NCBI GenBank assembly: GCA_040081265.1 | Contig: JBEBGV010000009.1 | Coordinates: 1 to 64,000, forward strand | From: JBEBGV01 sp040081265 | GTDB taxonomy: Bacteria; Acidobacteriota; Vicinamibacteria; Vicinamibacterales; UBA2999 | Length of the DNA stretch: 64,000 nt | Direction of reading: 5' to 3' | In this document: piece after piece, positions 15,626 through 24,376 of the stretch | How positions within the stretch are numbered: the stretch's first letter is position 1 | How the letters are laid out: each line of letters opens with the position of its first letter | The notes under the pieces: generated by a model | Seen by the model: only the letters and a program-made list of their open reading frames with translations | The model's database searches: none | What the model was told of the DNA's origin: nothing | Position numbers and translations under genes: made by a program

Positions 15626-16699
15626 ATGCTGCAGCGTGCCGCCCTGGCCATTGAACGAGACGCGCCGATTGCACAAGCCGGAGTACGTCCGTATCGCGTC
15701 GATGATGAGCCAGCCGTGCTGGACGTCCTGACGCGCTCCCTGAGACGATGGACCAACTGTCCGGATCCGGCGGCGCTGTGGCGGTGGAAACACTTCGCCA
15801 ACCCGTTCGGGTCTTCGTGCGTCCTCGTGCACGAGACGCCCGAGCACGACATCGCCGGCGTGGTTGCGCTGATGTTCTGGAACCTCCGTCGCGGCGGTCG
15901 CATCCTGCGGTGCGAGCGCACAACCGACCTGGCCACTCACCCGGCGCACCGGCGACAGGGCATTGCCAGCTCATTCTGGGGGCCGGCACGCAAGAAGGTC
16001 ATCGACGCCGGGGTTGCGCTGGTCTTCCACACACCCAACCGCACGTCGCTCAGCTTCACCAGACGATCGACCAGGCCGGTCTTCGAGATGCGACCACGCT
16101 TCGGCATCCGGAACTCGGCCCGGGTGCTCTCCGCATTGATGCCGTTTGCCCCACGACGCTCGCCGGATGAACGACTGGAGCCGCGAGAGCTCTTCCGCCG
16201 TCCGGCGATGAGCGCAGCCATGCTGCTCGAGCGTCGCGACGCGCTCGCCGAACTGCTGACGCATGACGCTGTTCGTCGGGGTGCCCGCCTGCAGACCGCT
16301 CGCACCCCCGAGTACATCGAGTGGCGGTATGCAGCGCACCCGACAATCCAGTACTACGCCGTCTGCATCGAATCAGGGAGCCGTCTCGACGGCTGCGCGA
16401 TCTTCAGGGTCGACAGGCTGGGCGTCGCTCGACGCCTGGTCGTGCAGGAACTGCTCTTCAGGCCCGGTGCCGACCGTGTGCCGCGTGCCATCGCTGAAGA
16501 ACTGGATGCGCTGGTCGATTGCGACCTGGTTCAGTACTTCGATGCAGAAGGACCGTGGCGTGATCTGCTGCCGGGGCTGCCTTTGCCGACCTGGAACGCC
16601 CACAGCTTCACCATCGGTGTGGACGACCAGACGCTCGGCCGTTCTCCGCTCGACGCCGACAGCTGGAGCTTGTCGCTTGGCGACCTGCAGGAAATCTGA
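15626..16699 (+). CDS. GNAT-fold acyltransferase-like protein
   Basis: A 357-residue protein with an N-terminal GNAT domain. TTDLATHPAHRRQGIAS (about residues 98-114) is the acyl-CoA pyrophosphate-binding motif A with the R/QxxGxG/A pattern. The C-terminal half contains PEYIEWRYAAHP, a segment I associate with GNAT proteins of exopolysaccharide and lipid clusters. It lies 11 bases after the enoyl reductase and ends the synthase operon. Because no thioesterase is present, it could off-load the acyl chain from the ACP onto an amine or alcohol. That role is inference, and a simple acetyltransferase is equally possible. Confidence 0.68.
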   Translation: MLQRAALAIERDAPIAQAGVRPYRVDDEPAVLDVLTRSLRRWTNCPDPAALWRWKHFANPFGSSCVLVHETPEHDIAGVVALMFWNLRRGGRILRCERTTDLATHPAHRRQGIASSFWGPARKKVIDAGVALVFHTPNRTSLSFTRRSTRPVFEMRPRFGIRNSARVLSALMPFAPRRSPDERLEPRELFRRPAMSAAMLLERRDALAELLTHDAVRRGARLQTARTPEYIEWRYAAHPTIQYYAVCIESGSRLDGCAIFRVDRLGVARRLVVQELLFRPGADRVPRAIAEELDALVDCDLVQYFDAEGPWRDLLPGLPLPTWNAHSFTIGVDDQTLGRSPLDADSWSLSLGDLQEI

Positions 16700-16724
16700 C
16701 GCGTCTACCAGGGTGGTAGCGTCA
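16697..16724. terminator. Bulged hairpin between converging genes
   Basis: Arms TGACGC...TACCA and TGGTA...GCGTCA pair around GGG with a three-base bulge on the left side. The structure starts in the stop codon of the GNAT gene and ends in the last codons of the convergent ABC ATPase gene. No T tract follows, so it is a weak call for a bidirectional terminator. Confidence 0.35.
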
Positions 16725-17562
16725 TGAACAGGAACTCGCGAAGGTAGGGATCCTTCGAGGCGAGAAGCTCGTCGCCGCTGCCTTCGAAGTAGATCCGCCC
16801 CTCGTGCAGGACCATGAACGTCGCGCGCTCGACCTGATCCTGCGCCGCATCGAGGATCTGCACCGTGGCACCCCTGCGCTCCGCCCGGTGGGTCGCGACA
16901 TAGAACGCGTCCCGGATCTGGTGTGTGACCAGGATCGACGTGACGTGTTCCAGGTCGCGCAGCTTGACGATTTCATCGTCTACGGTGGTCGCAATCACCG
17001 GATCCAGGCCCGTCGTCGGATCGTCGAACAGCAGCAAGGCCGGCTGCGCGGCCACTGCCCGCGCGATGGCGACTCGACGACGCTGTCCACCCGAGAGCTC
17101 AGACGGCATGCGGTCTGGATACTCGCCCAGGCCGACAAAGCCCAGCACCTCGCTCACCCGCTCGTCAACGCGATCGCGCGGCATGTCGGTTTCCTCACGT
17201 AGTCGGTAGCCGACGTTCTCGGCCACGGTCAGCGAGTCGAACAACGCGTTTTCCTGGAAGAGCATGCCAATGTCGCCGCGGACGCGCATCAGATCGTTCT
17301 CGCGCATCTGGTCGATGCGGTGCCCATTCACGGTGATGGCACCCTCGTCCGGGCGGATCAGTCCGAGGATGAGCTTCAAGATGATCGACTTGCCGGCGCC
17401 GCTGGCACCGAGCAGGATCGTCATGCTGCCCCGTGGCACCGTAAAGCTGATGTCATCCAGAACGACGTGGTCGTCGAAGGCAAAGAACACGTGCTCGAAC
17501 GCCACGGCCGGCGACGTGGCGGGTGCCGTCGGGGTCTCAGCCAACGCTGTCTGGATGTCCAT
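16705..17562 (-). CDS. ABC transporter ATPase, MlaF-like
   Basis: A 285-residue nucleotide-binding subunit. Walker A GASGAGKS is at residues 52-59, the Q-loop follows at FQENALF, the signature LSGGQ is at 156-160, and Walker B is LLLFDDP. The residue after the Walker B Asp, normally the catalytic Glu, is Asp181. The layout (EGxI repeats, NVGYRLREET segment) is like MlaF/Mkl ATPases that move phospholipids between membranes. No permease (MlaE) or MCE-domain gene is adjacent, so its partners must be elsewhere. The start is ATG 17562, divergent from the Yip1-like gene. Confidence 0.85.
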   Translation of the reverse strand: MDIQTALAETPTAPATSPAVAFEHVFFAFDDHVVLDDISFTVPRGSMTILLGASGAGKSIILKLILGLIRPDEGAITVNGHRIDQMRENDLMRVRGDIGMLFQENALFDSLTVAENVGYRLREETDMPRDRVDERVSEVLGFVGLGEYPDRMPSELSGGQRRRVAIARAVAAQPALLLFDDPTTGLDPVIATTVDDEIVKLRDLEHVTSILVTHQIRDAFYVATHRAERRGATVQILDAAQDQVERATFMVLHEGRIYFEGSGDELLASKDPYLREFLFMTLPPW

Positions 17563-17619
17563 GTTCGTCCGTCATCATTTCTCCACCCCTTGGCACCTCT
17601 GGTGTAGGATTCGCCAGCC

Positions 17620-17626
17620 AGGAGGG
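17620..17626 (+). promoter_or_regulatory. Strong Shine-Dalgarno site deciding the Yip1-like start
   Basis: AGGAGGG, seven bases before GTG 17634. It is among the best ribosome sites in the window and overrules the longer open reading frame. Confidence 0.75.
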
Positions 17627-17633
17627 CACTCGC

Positions 17634-18851
17634 GTGAACATCATCGATCGCGTCAGAAACATCTGCCTCTCTCCCGCGACTGAGTGGAACGTCATCGAGG
17701 CCGAAGGCGTACCAGGCGGCCAGCTCATCTCAGGTTACGTCGTTCCCCTGGCTGGCTTGAGCGCCCTCGCCAGCTTCATTGGCGGCACCCTGGTCGGACA
17801 GACGCTTCCGCTGCTCGGCACGTATCGTACGCCGTTTGTGGCGGGGCTTGGCATCCTGATCTTCACCTTCGTCATGGCGATTGTCAGTGTCTTCGTCCTC
17901 TCGGCGATCATCAATGCGCTGGCACCGTCGTTTGGCGGCGAGAAGAACCCGCAGCAGGCGATGAAAGTGGCGGTGTACTCGTTTACGCCGGCATGGGTGG
18001 CCGGCGTCTTTCAGATCCTCCCGGCGTTGGCGTTGCTGGTGCTGCTCGGATCGCTCTACAGCCTCTACGTGCTCTACCTCGGGCTCCCGAAACTCATGAA
18101 GGCCCCGCAGGACAAAGCGATCGGCTACACGGCGGTGGTCGTGATCTGCGCGATCGTGCTGTCGGTGGTGATTGGTGGCATCGCGAGCACCGTCGGTGCC
18201 GCAGGGATGTTCGGCGCCAGCGTCGCCGGCAGTGGGCCGGCCGGCCAGGTCGCATTCGATCCGGACTCGACGTTAGGACGGCTCGAGCAGCTCGGACGTC
18301 AGGCCGAGCAGGCAGGTCGTGAGATCGACTCCGCAGGCCGGTCCAACGATCCCGGCGCAGCGGCGGCTGCGGCCGCAACCGCCCTGGGCTCCCTGCTTGG
18401 TGGCGGTGCCCGAGTCGAGCCGGTCGCCCTCGAGGTGCTGCAACCGTTGGTCCCCGAGACGTTTGCGGGCCTGACCCGCACCACCAACAACTCGGAGCGT
18501 GCCGGGCTCGCCGGCATCATGATCGCCAGGGCTGAAGCGACCTACGGCGCTGGCGAAAGGACCGCGACACTGGAGGTGCAGGACACTGGCGGCGTCAGTG
18601 GGCTCGTGGGCCTCGCCAGCTGGATGGGCGTCGAAGGTCAGCGCGAGAACGACAGCTACGCCGAACGCAACGGCCGCGTGAACGGTCGCTTCACTCACGA
18701 GAAGCGCTCGAAGACCGGCGACGATCACGAGTTCGCCCTGGTCCTCGGCGAGCGTTTCATCGTCAGCGCACGGGGGCGGGGCATGACCCTCGATGAGCTC
18801 AAGGCCGCTGTGTCGGCCCTCGACCTTGCGAAGATTGAAGCCCTGAAGTAA
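17634..18851 (+). CDS. Yip1-family membrane protein with C-terminal soluble domain
   Basis: A 405-residue protein. I place the start at GTG 17634 because AGGAGGG at 17620-17626 sits 7 bases upstream; the open frame extends further up but without a ribosome site. The N-terminal 200 residues hold about five hydrophobic segments and the motif NICLSPATEWNVIEAEG, typical of bacterial Yip1-domain proteins (PF04893). These often sit near ABC or lipid-trafficking genes and have no settled function. A low-complexity Ala/Gly-rich linker (near residues 205-255) leads to a soluble domain with a YAERNGRVNGRF segment that I do not recognise. It is divergent from the MlaF-like gene by 71 bases. Confidence 0.75.
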   Translation: MNIIDRVRNICLSPATEWNVIEAEGVPGGQLISGYVVPLAGLSALASFIGGTLVGQTLPLLGTYRTPFVAGLGILIFTFVMAIVSVFVLSAIINALAPSFGGEKNPQQAMKVAVYSFTPAWVAGVFQILPALALLVLLGSLYSLYVLYLGLPKLMKAPQDKAIGYTAVVVICAIVLSVVIGGIASTVGAAGMFGASVAGSGPAGQVAFDPDSTLGRLEQLGRQAEQAGREIDSAGRSNDPGAAAAAAATALGSLLGGGARVEPVALEVLQPLVPETFAGLTRTTNNSERAGLAGIMIARAEATYGAGERTATLEVQDTGGVSGLVGLASWMGVEGQRENDSYAERNGRVNGRFTHEKRSKTGDDHEFALVLGERFIVSARGRGMTLDELKAAVSALDLAKIEALK

Positions 18852-18870
18852 CGCCTCCGAACCGGTCGGA

Positions 18871-21714
18871 CTAGAAATCCACCGTCAGTGCGACGTGCAG
18901 ACGGCGTGGCGGGGCAAACGTGTTGCCGGTGCCGAAGAAGGGGTTGGCCTGCAGGTACGGGGCGAAGTAGGGCGAGGTCGGCACGGTGCGCAGGTCGAGG
19001 AACTGCTGCGCGTCGGTCGAGAGCTTCGTCTGGTTGTCGAACACGTTGAGCAGGCGAGCCTCGAGCGATGCGTTCAGGCGTCCCCGTGACGGCAGGCGAT
19101 ACGAGCCCATCAGGTCGAGGTTGGTCCAGGTCGGATTGCGATGACTTCCGGCAGGCTCGAGATAATTGAGCACCGCTCCTTCCCAGTCGCGCCCGCGCGC
19201 GGCCCACGGCGTGCCGCTCTGGACCCTGAAGTACCCGGAGACGTTGACGCGGCTGGTGACCTCGTACGACGCGAAGATCTTGAACACGTGCGGCCGGTCT
19301 TCAAAGAGCGGTCCGTCACGGTTGGGATCTTCGACGTTGGTTCCGGGACCATCCTGGATGAACGAGGAGGTGTTGAAGACCGCCGTCGGCGTCGTCACCG
19401 GCGAGTAGTCGAGGTCGAAGTTCCCGGCAAAACGGCTCCACGTGTAGCTGATGTCGCTCGCCCATCCCCGGGCGAGCCGCCGCCGCAGGTCGATGGTCAC
19501 CGCGCGATAGGTGCGGCGTGCATGTGCGTTCTGGCAGGCGGCAAAGCGGACACACGGAAGATTCGCTGCGACAAACGGACCGCTGTCGGGAGCCGTGCCG
19601 TTCTGTCTCGACGGCACGTCCTCGATGAAGTTGTGCATCTTCCTGGAGAGCACGAAGACGTCGAGGCCGTAGTCGGCCCCCACCGGCGTCGAGTATCCCA
19701 GGAGCAGTTCATCGCTGTAGATCGGCTTGATCGCGGGGTCGATCATCTTGCCGGTGGTCGAGGCCAGCGGACCGGTCGAGAGCACGGCGCCTGTCAGGTC
19801 GAAGATCGTCTGGGTCTGGAAAATCCGACTCGGCGCGAGGCTTCGTCCGCTCGACTTCTGGTCCATGTTGAAGTAGCGGCCCCAGTTGGCGTACGCCTTG
19901 TCGCCCTTGCCTTCGCGCAGCTGGTAGCTCGCCCCCAGCCGCGGCTGAATCTCATCGCTGAATCCGAAACGAAGGAAGCGGCAGCTGTCGCCCTTTGACT
20001 CGTAGACCGCCGCCCCGCCCTTCAGCGTGACCGTCGAGGGACAACCGCCACTGCCGGGCACCGTCTGAGAAAACTCGTCCCGGTTCATGAGCAGGCCGAG
20101 GTTGAGCGACAGACGTCCGCCGATCGCCACATCGTCCTGGACGAACATCGACCATGTGCGTCCGGCGCCGACCTGCGGGGCCTGCTGCGTGTAGTAACGG
20201 GTCCTCAGCGCCGGGACGCCGCTCTGCGTGATGCTGACGATCGCGCCCCACCCGTTTGCGGTCCGACTGAGCACTTCTTCACCGAGCTCGTAGCCGCCGC
20301 CCGCTTTGAGGATGTGGCTGCTGCGACCGAGTTCCATGAACTGGGTGAAGGTGGCGCGTGTTTCGTGGCGGCGATAGTTCTGGATGTTGGAGTACTGGTT
20401 TGCGCCAACCGTCAGGTTGGACTGGCTGGCATCGGTGAACTGTCCCATCGCCGTCAGGTTGGCAGGGTTGAAGGGCGGGAGATATCCCAGGTCTCGAACC
20501 GGGGTGTCCTCGTTCTTCTCCTTCATGTAGAGATACCGGGCGTTGAGCGATCGGCCGCCCGGCAGGAAGCTGGCCCACTCAATGGTCCCGATGCCGCTGC
20601 CGTTGTCGGTCGTCGTGGCCACTGACGGCGCGAACTCGGATGACAGGCCGGCGTTCTCGACGTGGTTGGGCCGGTGACGATAGCTGGTCGTCAACAGGTG
20701 GCTCGGGGTCGGCCCCGCAGTGACCTTGGCGTAGAACTCGGGGCCGGTGCGAACCTCGTCGGGCAGGGACGTGGACACCTTGTTCACGCGATCCCATCTG
20801 GTCTCGTGGACGTAGCGCGCGGATCCGTAAAAGAAGACGCGGTCGCGGACAATCGGGCCGCCGACGCCAAACGCCGGTCCGGTGTGCGTGGTCAGGAGGG
20901 AGTCGCGAAACGTGCCAGGCCGAACGCCGGCGCGCACCAGATCGTTGGGGAGTGTGTATCCGCTGACGAAGCTCTCCGGGAGCCAGTCGAAGCGACCGAT
21001 CAGCGCCAGGCGATTCGACCCGCTGCGGCTGACCGCATTGACCACCGTACCAGCCGTGCGTCCGAACTCTGCGCTGATGCCGGCGCGCTTGAGGTTGACC
21101 TCGGCGATGTCGAACTCGTTGACCTCGGTACTCAGGTAGCCGAAGCCGGGATTGGTAATGTTGGCGCCATCAACCAGATACGTGTTGTCCTGACGGCTTC
21201 CGCCGGCGGCCGGACCGACCCTGCTCCTGTTGTCGGCGACCCCGGGCACGAGCTGGAACAACCCTCGGAACGTGCGCTCGATGGGCAGGCTGTTCAACGT
21301 GTCGGCTGTGAAGTTGAAGGCGACCTCGGTCGAACGGATGTCAACCACCGGCCTGACGGCCGTCACGGTCACCGACTCGGCGAGGGCGAGACCAATCACC
21401 AGGTCGACCTGGGTGTCTTTGCCGACCTCGACAACTGCAAGGCGACGCGCCATCCCGACGCCCGGCTTGTCCACCTCGAGGGTGTACTCACCCGGAATCA
21501 GATACTGGAACTGGTAGAAGCCGTTGGCGCCGGTGAGGATGGACCTGGGTCCGGGGATCCGGTCGCTCGACAGCCTGACAGTGGCGCCGGCGGCGGGTTC
21601 GCCGTTCTGGTCGAACACCGTCCCTGAGATCGTGCCACTGTCTGCCGCAGAGGCTGTGGTTGCCGCGGCGATCACGAGTGCGATCACCGCGACAGTCAGT
21701 CTTGAACCGCGCAT
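18871..21714 (-). CDS. TonB-dependent receptor with carboxypeptidase-regulatory-like N domain
   Basis: A 947-residue outer-membrane protein. The Sec signal (residues 1-23) ends TTASAADSG. The CarboxypepD_reg domain (about 25-110, with GTISGTVFDQNGEPAAGATV) is followed by a plug domain with SVTVTAVRPVVDIRSTEVAF and YLVDGANITNPGFGYL. A large beta-barrel ends in RLHVALTVDF, with the terminal Phe used for BAM recognition. This architecture is the Oar/SusC-like type abundant in Acidobacteria. No SusD-like partner, TonB or regulator is adjacent, so the ligand is unknown. It may act alone in uptake or as a surface adhesin-like protein. It is convergent with the Yip1-like gene, and 56 bases separate it from the PAP2 gene upstream. 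Confidence 0.9.
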   Translation of the reverse strand: MRGSRLTVAVIALVIAAATTASAADSGTISGTVFDQNGEPAAGATVRLSSDRIPGPRSILTGANGFYQFQYLIPGEYTLEVDKPGVGMARRLAVVEVGKDTQVDLVIGLALAESVTVTAVRPVVDIRSTEVAFNFTADTLNSLPIERTFRGLFQLVPGVADNRSRVGPAAGGSRQDNTYLVDGANITNPGFGYLSTEVNEFDIAEVNLKRAGISAEFGRTAGTVVNAVSRSGSNRLALIGRFDWLPESFVSGYTLPNDLVRAGVRPGTFRDSLLTTHTGPAFGVGGPIVRDRVFFYGSARYVHETRWDRVNKVSTSLPDEVRTGPEFYAKVTAGPTPSHLLTTSYRHRPNHVENAGLSSEFAPSVATTTDNGSGIGTIEWASFLPGGRSLNARYLYMKEKNEDTPVRDLGYLPPFNPANLTAMGQFTDASQSNLTVGANQYSNIQNYRRHETRATFTQFMELGRSSHILKAGGGYELGEEVLSRTANGWGAIVSITQSGVPALRTRYYTQQAPQVGAGRTWSMFVQDDVAIGGRLSLNLGLLMNRDEFSQTVPGSGGCPSTVTLKGGAAVYESKGDSCRFLRFGFSDEIQPRLGASYQLREGKGDKAYANWGRYFNMDQKSSGRSLAPSRIFQTQTIFDLTGAVLSTGPLASTTGKMIDPAIKPIYSDELLLGYSTPVGADYGLDVFVLSRKMHNFIEDVPSRQNGTAPDSGPFVAANLPCVRFAACQNAHARRTYRAVTIDLRRRLARGWASDISYTWSRFAGNFDLDYSPVTTPTAVFNTSSFIQDGPGTNVEDPNRDGPLFEDRPHVFKIFASYEVTSRVNVSGYFRVQSGTPWAARGRDWEGAVLNYLEPAGSHRNPTWTNLDLMGSYRLPSRGRLNASLEARLLNVFDNQTKLSTDAQQFLDLRTVPTSPYFAPYLQANPFFGTGNTFAPPRRLHVALTVDF

Positions 21715-21770
21715 GCTTCCCTCATCACGCCCGAAATCGCTGGTGGGCGGGATGATAGCACGCGGAATTT

Positions 21771-22595
21771 TTACCGCTTACCGAGCCACGTGAACGCGAT
21801 GCCACCGCCGTCGAGAGATGCCGTTGGCGTGACCATCAGCTTGTGGCCACCTCCGATGGTCACCGTTCGTCCGGCGACGATGCCCACCGTGGCCCCGAAG
21901 GCGACGTCACTGAGATAGTGACGCTTGGTCTGGACGCGCGACGCGGCGACGTAACTGGCGACCGCGTATGCAGGTACGCCCACCTTCCAGCCGAAGTGCT
22001 TCTGCAGCACGGTGGCTGAAGCGAACGTGACAGCGGTGTGGCCAGAGGGGAAGGAAAGGCTGCTGCCGTCCGGCCGTCGTCGGCGCACCGATTGTTTGAT
22101 CCCCGTGGTGACCAGTTCGGCCAGGATCTGGGCGCGGATCAGGTCGCTGCCCACGTTCATCACGCGCGGCTTGTCGGTGGCGCGACCAATGGCATAGGCC
22201 GCAAAGGCCGCGCCCAGTTCAAGCGGTGTGCCTCCCACGACTCTTCCGGGCTTGAACGTCTGTGTTTTGGCGGAGGAGAACCCGTTGGTCACCTTGGTGT
22301 CGGCCGCGTGCGTGACCGCGGCGGCAGCGAGCCCGGCACCCAGCCACGAGACGTTCTGCCACGAGGGCAGGTGTCGCAGGTCGCCAATGCCATCGAGGAA
22401 GGGCTGCAGCAGCGAGGGTTTCTCGTTGGCTGCTGCGGCCAGGGGCGCGGACCTGTCGGCGTCGACCTCAGAACGTGCTCCTCCCGACGGAGGGCTCTGT
22501 GGCAGCAACTGGGCTTGCGCCGCCGGAGGGGTGATGAGACATACAGAGGCTGTCAGGGACAGGGCCATCGCACACGCGCAGACACGATTTGTCAT
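21771..22595 (-). CDS. PAP2-family phosphatase, exported
   Basis: A 274-residue protein. ATG 22595 gives a clear signal peptide (ALSLTASVCLITPPAAQA, cleavage near residue 28); the longer frame upstream lies in the neighbour and is not used. The three PAP2 motifs are present in order: KQSVRRRRP, FPSGHTAV and SRVQTKRHYLSD. Catalysis goes through the two His residues of motifs 2 and 3. Such enzymes act on lipid phosphates or other phosphate esters on the outer face of the inner membrane. The gene starts 8 bases after the kinase-like gene ends, so it is the second gene of that transcript. Confidence 0.88.
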   Translation of the reverse strand: MTNRVCACAMALSLTASVCLITPPAAQAQLLPQSPPSGGARSEVDADRSAPLAAAANEKPSLLQPFLDGIGDLRHLPSWQNVSWLGAGLAAAAVTHAADTKVTNGFSSAKTQTFKPGRVVGGTPLELGAAFAAYAIGRATDKPRVMNVGSDLIRAQILAELVTTGIKQSVRRRRPDGSSLSFPSGHTAVTFASATVLQKHFGWKVGVPAYAVASYVAASRVQTKRHYLSDVAFGATVGIVAGRTVTIGGGHKLMVTPTASLDGGGIAFTWLGKR

Positions 22596-22603
22596 GAGAG
22601 GTC

Positions 22604-24268
22604 TCAGTTCAGTCTTTCGAATCCCACCAACTCCCAGCCGCTCGCGACCCGCTGGAAGTAGGCATGCACCGGCACCTCCCACGAGGTGTGCTCGCTGCCC
22701 GTGGCGCTCAGTTCCACCTTCAGATAGACGCCAGGGGCGCTCGGCAGGCCGGCCGGGGCTTCGATGTCCGTGGTCGGGGAGTAAGTGATGCCGATGACCT
22801 TGCTGGTACCGGTTGCGTTGTCGAAGGTCGCCCACGTGGCGCGGTAGCCGCGCGGGGCCCTGGCGAAGTCTGCATCGACCGCGGCATTGCTGAACGTGAT
22901 CACGTCGTATCCATTCAGCACCGGGCTGCTGATGGGATTGACCGCGGTCAGATACATGCGTCCGATCGCGTCACGCCGCTGGGCCAGTGCCCGGACGAGG
23001 AACTCTTCGGAGGCGGGGTCACGGAAATCACCGGTTCGGACCGCGGCGCGCAACAGGTCGGTGGTCAGGGCCATGAGTTTCTGCGCCGCCCAGAACTTGT
23101 CATCGGCACGGGCGTGGAGGAACGCCTGGTTGGGGAGTCGCGGCTTCCACAGCTCGGGGTTGAACTCGGCGTTTTCCTTCGGGAGGCGTCCGATCGCGGA
23201 AGACTCGTAGAAGGGCTCGGTCTGGGACTTCGGATACACGAACCCGAAGCCGAGCATCTGCCTCAGGACCGGCTTCCCCTCGACCAGGTACTGCGAGCCT
23301 GCCCAGTAATCTGCGGGGCCGACACCGCCGCTGCCGAGTGACGAGCCGAAGTCGATCAGGTTGTGACGGACAAATGATCGGCCGTTCTGCGTGACCAGCA
23401 TGTCGAGCGAGTTGATGGATTTCGCGTCGACGTGGTTGAGCCACGCGGCGAACGTGCCGTACCCGCGCAGCTCGCGCCGATCTTCGTGCGGGACGATGTC
23501 ATTGGGATCGTCGGGGCGCGTGCCCTCGAAGCGCACGCGGCCGATGGGCTTGCCATCGAGGGCCTTGCTGGCCACGATGCGATAGGAGCCGTCTGACTCG
23601 CGATCGGCGCGCTCGAGCAAGGTGTCGATGTCCTCAATGCGCATGGCGCGCTGGCGTCCGCCGGTCGGCGTGAACTTCGCACCCGTGCCGATCACCAGCT
23701 GCTCTCGGCGCATGTAAGCGATGTGGTTCTCCGGCACGTTGTAGCCGAGCGCCCACATCAACTTGGTAACGGCAACTTCGGTCCCCGTGGACATGCCGCG
23801 GAATCCTGGCGGATCGAACTTCAGAAACCAGCGCTGGCCGCTGGCGTCCTTGATGGTGAATCCCGGAGTGACGCCGTCGCTCTTCGACGAGCTGATTGTC
23901 CACGTGCCGGGAGTCGGTCCGGCGCTGGTGTTGGGCCCCTGGGTGACCAGCGCTGCCGTCAGCGGCTGCGTGCCTGCACGATTGGTGAACCAGCTCGAGT
24001 CGGGCACCTCGTCGATCGTGTTGATGTTGCCGGCACGTCCAGCCTGGACGGGGGCGCGACCGGTCACGATGTTGTAGACGAAGTCGACGAACAGGTTGAC
24101 CTCGAGCGGCTTCATGCCCGATGCATCTTCCGTGTCGTGCTCGACCCGAATGGGGTCACCGGGCAGGAACTTCGGCTCGGCGGCCGTCCCTGGCGCCGTC
24201 GTCGACGCGACGAGGGCGAACATACCGAGGAGTGCGGCGGAGAGTCGGAAGCGGGTGATGGATCTCAT
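22604..24268 (-). CDS. Secreted protein with kinase-like catalytic motifs, function unknown
   Basis: A 554-residue protein with a Sec signal (residues 1-30, ending PGTAA). I do not recognise a named family. The order of short motifs is that of a protein-kinase-like fold: Lys150 in RWFLKF, Glu164 14 residues later, HVDAKSIN at 279-286 (matching the HxDxKxxN catalytic loop exactly in spacing), and LIDFG with Asp306-Gly308. The VPENHI segment after the Glu is also HipA/FAM20-like. The start is ATG 24268, with AAGGAC just upstream. It shares the 31-base upstream element with the two transporter genes behind it, and its transcript runs on into the PAP2 phosphatase. An extracytoplasmic kinase or a degenerate relative is possible; activity is unproven. 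Confidence 0.6.
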   Translation of the reverse strand: MRSITRFRLSAALLGMFALVASTTAPGTAAEPKFLPGDPIRVEHDTEDASGMKPLEVNLFVDFVYNIVTGRAPVQAGRAGNINTIDEVPDSSWFTNRAGTQPLTAALVTQGPNTSAGPTPGTWTISSSKSDGVTPGFTIKDASGQRWFLKFDPPGFRGMSTGTEVAVTKLMWALGYNVPENHIAYMRREQLVIGTGAKFTPTGGRQRAMRIEDIDTLLERADRESDGSYRIVASKALDGKPIGRVRFEGTRPDDPNDIVPHEDRRELRGYGTFAAWLNHVDAKSINSLDMLVTQNGRSFVRHNLIDFGSSLGSGGVGPADYWAGSQYLVEGKPVLRQMLGFGFVYPKSQTEPFYESSAIGRLPKENAEFNPELWKPRLPNQAFLHARADDKFWAAQKLMALTTDLLRAAVRTGDFRDPASEEFLVRALAQRRDAIGRMYLTAVNPISSPVLNGYDVITFSNAAVDADFARAPRGYRATWATFDNATGTSKVIGITYSPTTDIEAPAGLPSAPGVYLKVELSATGSEHTSWEVPVHAYFQRVASGWELVGFERLN

Positions 24269-24317
24269 GTCCTTAGGTCCTTTGTTTCTGGCGGGCCCAC
24301 ACGGCCCTTCCTGCTCC

Positions 24318-24348
24318 TTAACGCGTCAACGGGCCTGAAACCCCGCAA
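24318..24348 (-). promoter_or_regulatory. 31-base upstream element, copy A (before kinase-like gene)
   Basis: On the minus strand it begins TTGCGGGG and ends GACGCGTTAA, with 15-16 bases between GCGGGG and CGCGTTA. This fits a -35/-10 pair of the ECF-sigma kind. It is about 50 bases upstream of ATG 24268. It aligns without gaps with copies at 26888 and 28980; the outer blocks are nearly invariant and the middle varies. Confidence 0.6.
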
Positions 24349-24376
24349 GAGGTTCAGACCCGGGGACACTCGCGCG

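Noticed and set aside
17590..17610. TTGGCA...TAGGAT as a promoter before the Yip1-like gene
   Set aside because: The spacer is only 9 bases, too short for a sigma-70 promoter.
20662..21627. A 321-codon open frame on the plus strand
   Set aside because: Antisense to the TonB-dependent receptor, without start signals or motifs.
22596..22835. N-terminal extension of the PAP2 phosphatase upstream of ATG 22595
   Set aside because: The 80 extra residues overlap the kinase-like gene and would bury a clear signal peptide.
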